From: Candidatus Omnitrophota bacterium
GTDB taxonomy: Bacteria; Omnitrophota; Omnitrophia; Omnitrophales; Aquincolibacteriaceae
Direction of reading: 5' to 3'
Length of the DNA: 38,080 nt
Assembly: GCA_023247055.1 (NCBI GenBank)
Contig: JAHFHF010000012.1
Span: 18,836 to 56,915, forward strand
Below the pieces are notes generated by a model. It saw only the letters and a list, made by a program, of their open reading frames with translations. It was not told the origin of the DNA and ran no database searches. The position numbers were made by a program, and so were the translations under genes. The first letter of the stretch is position 1. Every line of letters starts with the position of its first letter. Positions 31,090-38,080 of this stretch are shown piece by piece.

Positions 31090-31822
31090 TAAGGTGTTTC
31101 CTCGCTTCCACATAAGATTGGATACTCCCTATGTCAAACCAAGCTCCCTCAAAATCAACAGCAAACAAATTTTCATTGCGGCTTAGAAACCCAATAAAAT
31201 CCCCTATTTTGTCAGCGGAATAACCGGCATCAAGATACTCATTCAGCCGGTGCTTAAGCTTGCCCGGAAGATAGTAGGCGCCAACGCTTATTTTGGTAGA
31301 TTTAGGATTGGCGGGTTTCTCTTCAAAGTCAATAATCCGATGTTCGTGATCAACCTGGACAACGCCGTATTTAGACGCATCCGCTTTATTTTGTACGTCA
31401 TAAAGGCCCACAAATGCACAATGAGGATGAGAGAGAATCGGCAATAAAAAATGGCTCAATGGGAAATCAAAATAATTGTCCGAGCATAAAATGAGGAAAT
31501 CTTCGTCATCTTTTTGTCTCGACTCAATCGCCAGTTTTAGATCCAGGATCGCGCCACATCTTTTTTCCGGCATGGAGACATGGTTATCTTCAATATAGAT
31601 GGGTTTTGCATACCCGGAATTTTTACGCCACTTATAGAAGTCGAGATAAAACCTGGCATTGGTCACAAGAGTTATCTCCTTGACCATTGGAAGTTTTTCA
31701 AGCGGTTGGATTAAGTAATCCAGTAAGGTCTTATTTCCAATCGGAAGAAGAGCTTTGGGACGGTCTTTTGTAAGCGGATATAACCTCGTTCCAAACCCGG
31801 CCGCTAGAATGATAGCTCTCAT
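31073..31822 (-). CDS. Sugar-1-phosphate nucleotidyltransferase
   Basis: A 249-residue NTP-transferase domain protein that activates a sugar phosphate to a nucleotide sugar. Motifs are MRAIILAAGFGTRLYPLTKDRPKALLPI (GxGTRLxPxTxxxPK signature), ILCSDNYFDFP, EEKPANPKS and GAYYLPGKL. It resembles RmlA and mannose-1-phosphate guanylyltransferase-type enzymes; substrate cannot be read from sequence. ATG 31822 with AGGGGGTGG upstream; the longer frame to 31909 overlaps DUF192. It would supply sugar for glycan made by the nearby membrane-glycan genes, which is inference. Confidence 0.88.
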   Translation of the reverse strand: MRAIILAAGFGTRLYPLTKDRPKALLPIGNKTLLDYLIQPLEKLPMVKEITLVTNARFYLDFYKWRKNSGYAKPIYIEDNHVSMPEKRCGAILDLKLAIESRQKDDEDFLILCSDNYFDFPLSHFLLPILSHPHCAFVGLYDVQNKADASKYGVVQVDHEHRIIDFEEKPANPKSTKISVGAYYLPGKLKHRLNEYLDAGYSADKIGDFIGFLSRNENLFAVDFEGAWFDIGSIQSYVEARKHLNAATV

Positions 31823-31865
31823 GCACCCACCCCCTGGATAAAACGAAATTTTATTGGCATTCAAT

Positions 31866-32330
31866 TTAAGATTTCCTCCTGATCTGATCCCCTTTTTTAA
31901 GCCCATCACGCAAAAACCATCCGAGATTCATTTCCAAGGCGTATCGCGTTTTATCCGGCGCCTCGTAAATTAGATCGGGCGTTTCAGGATTCATGTCTTC
32001 CATTTTTAATATTTTTCCACGCCAATCGAGATAGCAAATACTCAAAGGAATCTTGACGCCCTTCATATGGAATTTTGTTTTTTTATTTTTAGGCAAAACA
32101 AAAAGCATCCCCTCATCTTCCATGAGTTGAGATATGCCGGATAATCCTTGTTCAAGTTCTTTATCTGCACGGGCGACTTTGGCTTCAACGATCTTCTTAC
32201 CTATAATGAGCTGCACAGAAGCCGGGATTGGAGTTTCGGACGCCTCCAAAAATGCGGAGTAAACTCCAAACGAACCCGCCGAGACAAGAATTGCTAAAGC
32301 CACTAAAAACAGTTTCGTAGATTGAGTCAT
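31866..32330 (-). CDS. DUF192 exported or membrane-anchored protein
   Basis: A 154-residue DUF192 protein with an N-terminal hydrophobic signal or anchor (residues about 6-28) and the family pattern VARADKELEQGLSG, GMLFVLPKNKKTKFHMKGVKIPL, CYLDWRGKILKMEDMNP and YALEMNLGWFLRDGLKKGDQI. Family function is unknown; members are periplasmic or extracytoplasmic. AAGGAG lies some 15 nt upstream of the ATG. It is part of a minus-strand run with the downstream nucleotidyltransferase. Confidence 0.9.
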   Translation of the reverse strand: MTQSTKLFLVALAILVSAGSFGVYSAFLEASETPIPASVQLIIGKKIVEAKVARADKELEQGLSGISQLMEDEGMLFVLPKNKKTKFHMKGVKIPLSICYLDWRGKILKMEDMNPETPDLIYEAPDKTRYALEMNLGWFLRDGLKKGDQIRRKS

Positions 32331-32353
32331 CCGTTTTTTTTCTCTCCTTTTCT

Positions 32354-32680
32354 TTAAATATCCAGCTTTCCTTCTTTAACTTGAATCTGTTTGTAAAAAC
32401 GCCGCCACTTCGCCATCGCATCTTCAAGAAATTCAAGCCCTTTGGGGCTTAAGCGAATCCCCATCGGCATCGGTTTATCTCCACGCTTGAGTGGATCGAA
32501 TTTACGGAAATCAAAATAATGTTTGCCTTTAAATTCAGCGTCGCGAAGTTGATACTCTGTTCCATTCGGCCCGGCATAGGACATCAAATGCGTCATGATG
32601 GTTCCGGTTTTCGTTATTCTTTGCCCTTCATTGAGTGTTCGCGTACTATTTGGGTCTTGAGTTTTTTGATTTTCGTTCAT
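32354..32680 (-). CDS. Small PC4-like candidate ssDNA-binding protein
   Basis: A 108-residue protein. I chose ATG 32680, with GGGAGG 9 nt upstream; a longer frame overlaps the nrdJ end. The N-terminal 30 residues are polar (MNENQKTQDPNSTRTLNEGQ). The C-terminal part, HYFDFRKFDPLKRGDKPMPMGIRLSPKGLEFLEDAM, recalls the PC4/YdbC ssDNA-binding pattern (RKF...PxxxGIxLSxxxxxxL). The match is by eye and tentative. It lies directly after nrdJ, in line with a DNA-binding role in the same cassette. Confidence 0.5.
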   Translation of the reverse strand: MNENQKTQDPNSTRTLNEGQRITKTGTIMTHLMSYAGPNGTEYQLRDAEFKGKHYFDFRKFDPLKRGDKPMPMGIRLSPKGLEFLEDAMAKWRRFYKQIQVKEGKLDI

Positions 32681-32703
32681 TCTTGTAGCCTCCCTTGGTT
32701 TGA

Positions 32704-35661
32704 TTAGGAACATCCCACGGAACTGCCGCAATTAAGGCAGCGGTAACATGAGCCGTTCCTGATTGTTAAATGCCCGCAATCCGGACAAAAAGGCGCGTCC
32801 CCCATCATTCCCGCAAGCTGACGATCCAGCACGTTTGCAGAAACAGAATTTTCAAGTTCCTGTGGTTTCTCTTGAAGTGTTGCATCATGCGTTTCAGGTT
32901 TTACCTGAATAAAATCAGTACGCCCGAGATATTCAAAGCCAAGCAAACGAAAGATGTAGTCAATGACGGAAGTTGCGCGTTTGATGTGAGGATGATCCAC
33001 GACACCGTGAGGCTCAAAACGAGTAAAGGTAAAAACATCGACAAACTCCTGAAGCGGGACGCCATATTGCAACCCCAAAGAAACAGAAATGGCGAAGCAA
33101 TTCAAAAGGCTGCGAAATGCCGCACCTTCTTTGTGCATGTCGATGAAAATCTCGCCAACTGTACCGTCTTCATATTCGCCGGTCCTTAAATAAATTTTGT
33201 GCCCAGCAACTTTTGATTCCCAATTGAATCCTGCTCTCTTTTTAGGCATCCTTTTGCGGAATGGCCCTGCTGGAGAGGCCCCCTCGGCTGTTTTATTTCC
33301 ACCGCCATCAAGCGGCTGCGAAGCCTTGCTTCCGTCCCGGTAAATGGCAATCGCTTTCAGCCCTTTCTTCCAAGCCTGGATATAAAGTTCCTGAATTTCT
33401 TCCGGGGTGACTTCGTTTGGAAGATTGACTGTCTTTGAAATGGCTCCCGAAATAAAGGGCTGGACCGCGGCCATCATTTCAATGTGAGCTTGAGGCGCGA
33501 GAAATCTCTGCCCTGATAAACCGCAACGGTTCGCGCAATCAAAAACCGGAAGGTGCTCTTCCTTTATATAAGGCGCTCCCTCAATCGTGAGGTGGCCTAT
33601 GATTAACCGATTAGCCTCTTCTATTTCTTCTTTTGAAAATCCAAGCTCTTTGAGAGATCTACTTTCAGAAAATACATCCGAAATGTGAAAGGCAGAAGAT
33701 AAGCGGGACTCCATCTGGGAGATAAGCGAGTCACCCAGGCCCTTTGCTGCAAGGGTCTTCCTATTAATAGAAGAAGCATTGTCAAAGGATAGGATGCCTT
33801 GGACATGGGCTACGATATTGCGTCTTTCTTCCTCTGAATAGCGAAGGGAAGCGAGGGCTCGATCAACCGTAGAATTGACGATTTTGAGATTACCACCGCC
33901 TGCGAGTTTCTTGAACTTCACAAGCGCAAAATCGGGTTCAATACCGGTTGTGTCACAATCCATCAAAAGCCCGATAGTTCCGGTCGGGGCAAGGACAGTA
34001 GCCTGGGCATTTCGATACCCAAAAAGATTTCCAAGTTGCAAAGCTTTATCCCAATCGGCAGCCGCCGCTTGGGAAATCTCATGGGGGAAATCCTTTAAAA
34101 GTTTTCGGGCCTGTTCCCGATGCTTGCCTATGACGCCCAACATGACGATTCTATTTTTGGAATATTGCGGAAAAGGACCTTGGATTGAAGCCATCTCCGC
34201 AGATACCGCATAAGCACCGCCAGTCAGAATAGCCGCAAGGCCGGCAGCCATCCCTCTTCCCTGCACGCTGTCATACTGAATTCCAAGCGCCATGAGGAGC
34301 GCCCCCAAATTCGCATAGCCCAAACCAAGCGGCCTCAGATCATGGCTGTTTTGAGCAATTCGTTCCGTAGGATAGGAGGAAAAATCGACAAGTATCTCCT
34401 GGGCAATAAAAAGAATACGAATCGTATGACGATAACCTTCAATGTCAAACTGCCCTTTCTCATTCAAAAACTTCAATAAATTGATAGAGGCAAGATTGCA
34501 GGCCGTATCATCTAAAAACACAAACTCAGAGCAGGGATTTGTTCCTCGAATCGGGCCGGAGTTCGCAACCGTATTCCAACGGTTCATGGTGGAACTGAAA
34601 TGGATTCCAGGATCCGCGCATTGCCACGCAGCGCGAGAAATTCTTTTCATTAGCTCACGCGCGGAATGTTTCTCATATATTTCTCCGGTTGTCCGAAGTT
34701 TTGTTTCAACCTCACTATCGTTTTCGACGGCTCTCATAAACTCGTCCGTAACGCATATAGAGTTATTCGAGTTCTGTCCGGAAACAGTCTGGTAGGCTTC
34801 GCCGTTAAAATCCGACGGATATCCACTTTCGATCAGTCTTCTTACTTTTTGTTCTTCCTTAACTTTCCATTCAATAAAATCCACAATTTCCGGATGATCA
34901 ATATCGAGCGACACCATTTTGGCCGCGCGGCGTGTGGTTCCCCCTGACTTAGTGGCACCGGCGCCGCGATCTAGGACCGCCAAAAAGGACATTAAGCCCG
35001 AAGATAGCCCTCCTCCGGAGAGCTGTTCCATACGTCCACGGATCTTTGAAAAATTCGTTCCCGTCCCGGAGCCGTACTTGAAAATCTGCGCTTCATTTTT
35101 TGCGAGCGTAAAAATTGACATCAGATCGTCCTCAACGGATTGGATAAAACAGGCGGAACATTGTGGATGAGAGTAGGCGTCTTTTGTTTTTTCAACTGCC
35201 TGAGTCCTGGGATTCCAGAACCAATTTCCTCCGCTACCTTCAATGCCATAGGCGTGTTTCAATCCACAGTTAAACCACACGGGAGAGTTGAAAGCTCCGA
35301 ACTGATGAATCAAAAGGTAGGTAAGTTCGCCTTCAAACGCATCGGCATTGTGAATATCTGAAAAGTAGCCCCGGTTTTCACCTTCGACCCGAATGGTCCG
35401 GCTGACTCTTCTTATTAAATCTCGGACGCTATTTTCGGAGTTTTTTTCGGGCACTCCCCTTTTACGAAAATATTTGGAAGCGGCAATATCCGTGGCAAGC
35501 TGCGACCAAAATTTGGGTGCTTCCACACCATTCATGCGAAACACTTCATTCCCTTTTTGATCACGGATGATTGTTTCTCTTTTTTCATAAACCACTTCAT
35601 CCAAAGGATCGTGCCCAGAGCGCGTCCACAGTCTTTTTATTTGCAAACCAGATTGCGTCAT
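32704..35661 (-). CDS. nrdJ: Class II ribonucleotide reductase (adenosylcobalamin-dependent)
   Basis: Reduces ribonucleotides to deoxyribonucleotides using vitamin B12, without oxygen. The 985-residue length, SHPQCSACFIQSVEDDLMSI, FKYGSGTGTNFSKIRG, NPCSEFVFLDDTACNLASINL (active-site NPCSE), QATVLAPTGTIGLLMDCDTTGIEPDFALVKFKKLAGGG and the C-terminal zinc ribbon CPDCGHLTIRNGSCYRCLNCG are those of NrdJ. Its ATG overlaps the primase-gene stop by 4 nt (ATGA). It sits in the AT-rich accessory region and may be part of a mobile replication cassette, or it may be the cell's own RNR. Confidence 0.97.
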   Translation of the reverse strand: MTQSGLQIKRLWTRSGHDPLDEVVYEKRETIIRDQKGNEVFRMNGVEAPKFWSQLATDIAASKYFRKRGVPEKNSENSVRDLIRRVSRTIRVEGENRGYFSDIHNADAFEGELTYLLIHQFGAFNSPVWFNCGLKHAYGIEGSGGNWFWNPRTQAVEKTKDAYSHPQCSACFIQSVEDDLMSIFTLAKNEAQIFKYGSGTGTNFSKIRGRMEQLSGGGLSSGLMSFLAVLDRGAGATKSGGTTRRAAKMVSLDIDHPEIVDFIEWKVKEEQKVRRLIESGYPSDFNGEAYQTVSGQNSNNSICVTDEFMRAVENDSEVETKLRTTGEIYEKHSARELMKRISRAAWQCADPGIHFSSTMNRWNTVANSGPIRGTNPCSEFVFLDDTACNLASINLLKFLNEKGQFDIEGYRHTIRILFIAQEILVDFSSYPTERIAQNSHDLRPLGLGYANLGALLMALGIQYDSVQGRGMAAGLAAILTGGAYAVSAEMASIQGPFPQYSKNRIVMLGVIGKHREQARKLLKDFPHEISQAAAADWDKALQLGNLFGYRNAQATVLAPTGTIGLLMDCDTTGIEPDFALVKFKKLAGGGNLKIVNSTVDRALASLRYSEEERRNIVAHVQGILSFDNASSINRKTLAAKGLGDSLISQMESRLSSAFHISDVFSESRSLKELGFSKEEIEEANRLIIGHLTIEGAPYIKEEHLPVFDCANRCGLSGQRFLAPQAHIEMMAAVQPFISGAISKTVNLPNEVTPEEIQELYIQAWKKGLKAIAIYRDGSKASQPLDGGGNKTAEGASPAGPFRKRMPKKRAGFNWESKVAGHKIYLRTGEYEDGTVGEIFIDMHKEGAAFRSLLNCFAISVSLGLQYGVPLQEFVDVFTFTRFEPHGVVDHPHIKRATSVIDYIFRLLGFEYLGRTDFIQVKPETHDATLQEKPQELENSVSANVLDRQLAGMMGDAPFCPDCGHLTIRNGSCYRCLNCGSSVGCS

Positions 35662-36731
35662 TGTTCACCTCCGGGCTCGGAAGGTTCCTGCCGCAATCTT
35701 TCAACAAATTGAGGATCCGCCCAAGCGAGGCCGGCCGGAGAATCTACCGGACATATCCCAACAAAATTACAAGGGTAGCCGTGCTGAACAATCTTCTGAC
35801 AGGTGTGCGGCCCGGGTGAAGTTTTGAGAATGTGTTGAATCTTTCTTTCAGTCTGCTTAAAGGAATACTGATTGCGCCCTTTTTGGTATGGTCGAGAAAG
35901 GGCATGTGCTTTCTCATGCCCACCCTTGAAAGGAAGCAGGTTCGTCAAACAAGACCACCAAAGAGGCTCCGGGAGTGTTACAGCGTTTGCCTCGGCAAAG
36001 CGCACGAATTTACAGGCAAAAACTTTTTCAATGCCTTCTGATTTTTCAGCATGGATTCCGTCACCTGCGGCCTCTTGATTTTTTGTAACCGGGATACGAA
36101 AACTTTCAAACGCTGAAAGCCCGTAACGTAACCGAGGTAAAAAAAACTTAACTTTCACCGGAATAGGATTTGCCGGATCTTTAACATTCAAGCTTTCGGG
36201 AAGCCTGAATACTCGCGCGATTTCACAGACTGCCGGATCTCCACGCAGCGCCTTTGCAATACCCGCTAAGATTCCCTCAACCTCAGCGCATTCCGTAACT
36301 GGGACAGGTTCTTTCAAAAACCAAAGAGCCTGAAGACCGTGTCCTGAATCGATAACAGCCGAAGGTGTAAAATCAAATCTGCGTAACGCTTCCCAAGCAT
36401 CTTCTTTTCCATTTGGAAAATCTTTTGCATCCAAATCAGCCCATAATGTTAAAAGCCATTTCACCGAGTCTTTTCGACCTTCCCTTTTTTCTCTTGGCGA
36501 AAGACCGTAATAAACATGAGTGCTCTGGTGGTTAAAACGCTTGTTCTCAAATGATTTCAAACCGCGAAAGAAATAACTTCTCACATCCCCGCTTCGGATG
36601 AGACGAAGTTCAATGAAACCTTTCTGCCCGCCCGCATAATAAGGAGCAAAAAGGGCAGTCAAAAAATCTAGCGCCGTAACCCTTTTAGGCCCAACACGGG
36701 ACAAGCTGAAATCTTTTACAATTTCATTCAT
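35658..36731 (-). CDS. RepB-like primase (archaeo-eukaryotic primase type)
   Basis: A 357-residue protein with the DxD-sxH pattern of AEP primases: ADLDAKD (Asp99, Asp101) and IDSGHGLQALWFL (Ser129-Gly-His131), then ARVFRLPESLNVK. The C-terminal region carries a Cys-rich part (CQKIVQHGYPCNFVGICP). RepB-type primases serve plasmid, phage and integrative-element replication. It overlaps nrdJ by 4 nt, coupling primer synthesis to dNTP production. The start has AAAGGAATC before the ATG. Enzyme activity is predicted from motifs only. Confidence 0.78.
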   Translation of the reverse strand: MNEIVKDFSLSRVGPKRVTALDFLTALFAPYYAGGQKGFIELRLIRSGDVRSYFFRGLKSFENKRFNHQSTHVYYGLSPREKREGRKDSVKWLLTLWADLDAKDFPNGKEDAWEALRRFDFTPSAVIDSGHGLQALWFLKEPVPVTECAEVEGILAGIAKALRGDPAVCEIARVFRLPESLNVKDPANPIPVKVKFFLPRLRYGLSAFESFRIPVTKNQEAAGDGIHAEKSEGIEKVFACKFVRFAEANAVTLPEPLWWSCLTNLLPFKGGHEKAHALSRPYQKGRNQYSFKQTERKIQHILKTSPGPHTCQKIVQHGYPCNFVGICPVDSPAGLAWADPQFVERLRQEPSEPGGEQ

Positions 36732-36852
36732 GCAGATTCCTTTGGAACAGAATTTTTGTTTCAGCGGAGGGTTTTGGAAACCCTAATTTGAGGCAAACGC
36801 AGGACTTAAAACTTAACGCTCTTAACCCTGAATGACCAGAGCCTTACAACCT
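36732..36852. other. Intergenic gap between hlyD-family and primase genes
   Basis: A 121-nt gap. It contains the hairpin AGGGTTT...AAACCCT (about 36763-36780) without a U-run, and the primase ribosome-binding site. No clear promoter or small gene was seen. Confidence 0.5.
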
Positions 36853-37887
36853 TTACCCTATTCTTCTTTGAATCCCGTTCAGCAGACTAACGGGCCGACC
36901 CTGGATCATGACTTTGGCAGTCATTCCATTGCGAATTCCTTGCGGAAAATCTTCTACCGCAATCAATACCTTGATGAAGTTTTTCTTAAAACCATGCTTG
37001 TCTATTGGCTCGGCATAGTGTTTGAGAGCAACTACACGGCCACGATAAATCTTGTTTGGAAATGGATAAAACTTGATTTTTGCAGGATCTCCAACATCAA
37101 CCCGCCCGTGATCCTCTTCTGCAAGAAAAAATTCAAGTCTCTGCTCAGGGCTTGCAAGGGTCATTAGAAATGTCCCTTTCGAAGCATAAGCTCCAAGTTT
37201 TTCCTGAACATCTGAGATCACTTTACCGGCAGCGGGCGCGATCACAGCTCCCTGCTTCTTTCGTTCTTCCAATAGCAAGAGTTTTTCTCCTAGTGCGGAC
37301 AACTGCGCGGCCAATACTTGTCTCTCGCGCTCAAGAGTCTTAAAGGAAAGCTCGGTAGTCAAAAATTCATCGCGAGAGATCACTTTCTTTTCAAGCAGCT
37401 CTTTATCCTGCTCATAACGCTCAAATGAATAAATGCGCTTGGTATCGAGCACGGCAAGCTGCGCCTCAAGGAGTTTCGATTGACTATGTACTTCTGAAAG
37501 ATCCATTTCATCTTGCGGATTGATAATGCGCGCCAAGACCTGATCTTTTTTGACGGATTCCCCTTCCTGCACAAAGACGTCGGCAATTTTTCCTTCCTTC
37601 AAAGCTTCAACATTCACCATTTGAGCCGGAACCACGAGAGCTTGGGGATCTTCCACTCTGGTTATAAGCGGCAGAAAAGCACAGACGGTCAGCCCCGCCA
37701 AGCAAACGATGATAAGTAACAGGTGATTTTTGATACCCCATATATCAAATGACTCTTTTTGGGAATGAAAGAGCCTGGCCTTTGCTTCTTGCACCTCTTC
37801 AAAAGTCTGGGCGCTTTGATGCTGCGGCTCTTCCGGATCCGTTTTCCTTTCTTCGCTTTCCGCTGATTGCTGTTTAATGATTGCCAT
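36853..37887 (-). CDS. HlyD-family membrane fusion/adaptor protein
   Basis: A 344-residue adaptor with one N-terminal membrane segment (LLLIIVCLAGLTVCAFLPLI, about residues 56-75) followed by periplasmic HlyD elements: the split biotinyl-lipoyl motif (EGKIADVFVQEGESVKKDQVLARI and GAVIAPAAGKVISDVQEKLG), a coiled-coil hairpin (about 130-215) and a beta-barrel domain. The cytoplasmic N-terminus of about 50 residues is charged. It starts at 37887 with GGAGG 10 nt upstream. The neighbour upstream is a membrane protein that may be a glycosyltransferase; HlyD-like partners of such synthases are known in polysaccharide export. Confidence 0.87.
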   Translation of the reverse strand: MAIIKQQSAESEERKTDPEEPQHQSAQTFEEVQEAKARLFHSQKESFDIWGIKNHLLLIIVCLAGLTVCAFLPLITRVEDPQALVVPAQMVNVEALKEGKIADVFVQEGESVKKDQVLARIINPQDEMDLSEVHSQSKLLEAQLAVLDTKRIYSFERYEQDKELLEKKVISRDEFLTTELSFKTLERERQVLAAQLSALGEKLLLLEERKKQGAVIAPAAGKVISDVQEKLGAYASKGTFLMTLASPEQRLEFFLAEEDHGRVDVGDPAKIKFYPFPNKIYRGRVVALKHYAEPIDKHGFKKNFIKVLIAVEDFPQGIRNGMTAKVMIQGRPVSLLNGIQRRIG

Positions 37888-37892
37888 AAAGG

Positions 37893-38080
37893 TTAAGCCT
37901 CCAGAATAAGATTATTTTTGTGCCGACTCAGGTAACCCGGATCCCAAACCAAATTCTTGGAAGTGAAATAAACAACCGGAATCGAAAGAATCAGGCTTAT
38001 ACAAATGGGAAACCCAACCGGCACCCAGTACGGGGAGTACAGAAAACCACCGATCAAAGTTACCCATCCAAAAACAGTTC
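37893..38080 (-). CDS. C-terminal fragment of a membrane protein, possibly a glycosyltransferase
   Basis: The frame is open from the window edge to TAA at 37893-37895. The visible 61-62 residues contain two hydrophobic stretches (VTLIGGFLYSPYWVPVGF and ICISLILSIPVVYFTS) and a polar tail (KNLVWDPGYLSRHKNNLILEA). This recalls the C-terminus of MdoH/OpgH-type or other processive glycosyltransferases, but the sample is too short to decide. It is directly upstream of the HlyD-family gene, so the two may act together. Confidence 0.45.
   Translation of the reverse strand, partial: TVFGWVTLIGGFLYSPYWVPVGFPICISLILSIPVVYFTSKNLVWDPGYLSRHKNNLILEA

Noticed and set aside
36763..36780. Terminator between the HlyD-family gene and the primase gene
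   Set aside because: The AGGGTTT/AAACCCT hairpin is short and has no trailing T-run on the minus strand.

Overview
The window holds about 45 protein genes, all on the minus strand, and two tRNA genes: tRNA-Gly(CCC) on minus and tRNA-Val(GAC) on plus. Genes are tightly packed, with many 4-nt ATGA overlaps. Heptose (gmhA, rfaE2), signal-peptide and HlyD genes point to a Gram-negative bacterium with an outer membrane. The mix (PPi-type phosphofructokinase, ThiD2, ThrS without TGS, short PheT, class II ribonucleotide reductase, abundant palindromic repeats) would fit a candidate phylum such as Omnitrophota. That placement is inference from gene content only.

Region 1 (about 0.2-26.1 kb) is GC-rich core genome. 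0.2-4.3 kb: tRNA-Gly, a PfkB sugar kinase, thiE, thiD2, rfaE2, gmhA and a pyrophosphate-type phosphofructokinase. 4.4-8.6 kb: an AmaP-like membrane protein, accC, accB (own promoter), aroQ, a Trm112-like protein and a YbhN-like membrane protein preceded by a promoter-hairpin-terminator unit that is either an attenuator or a small RNA. 8.9-18.5 kb: two tandem STAS-PilZ proteins with their own promoter, rarA, then the translation cluster pheT, pheS, rplT, rpmI, infC, thrS (read right to left, thrS first) and a 31-residue basic protein. 18.8-26.1 kb: tRNA-Val, rdgB, rph, queE, queC, murI, a lipoyl-like domain, lipA, nnrE and miaB. Several palindromic repeats lie between these genes, and one is inserted in frame inside miaB.

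Region 2 (about 26.1 kb to the end) is visibly more AT-rich and looks like an accessory segment or integrated element. It begins with a large serine recombinase whose last codons overlap the start of miaB. Next come a MerR-like HTH protein, a small TTG-started protein, an AAA-fold/winged-helix protein with degenerate Walker motifs, two paralogous exported proteins flanking a MazG-like pyrophosphohydrolase, a sugar nucleotidyltransferase, a DUF192 protein, a PC4-like small protein, a class II ribonucleotide reductase (nrdJ) coupled by a 4-nt overlap to a RepB-type primase, an HlyD-family adaptor and the end of a membrane protein running off the window. Primase, RNR, PC4-like protein and MazG together suggest a DNA-replication and nucleotide-supply cassette, the most unusual set in the window.
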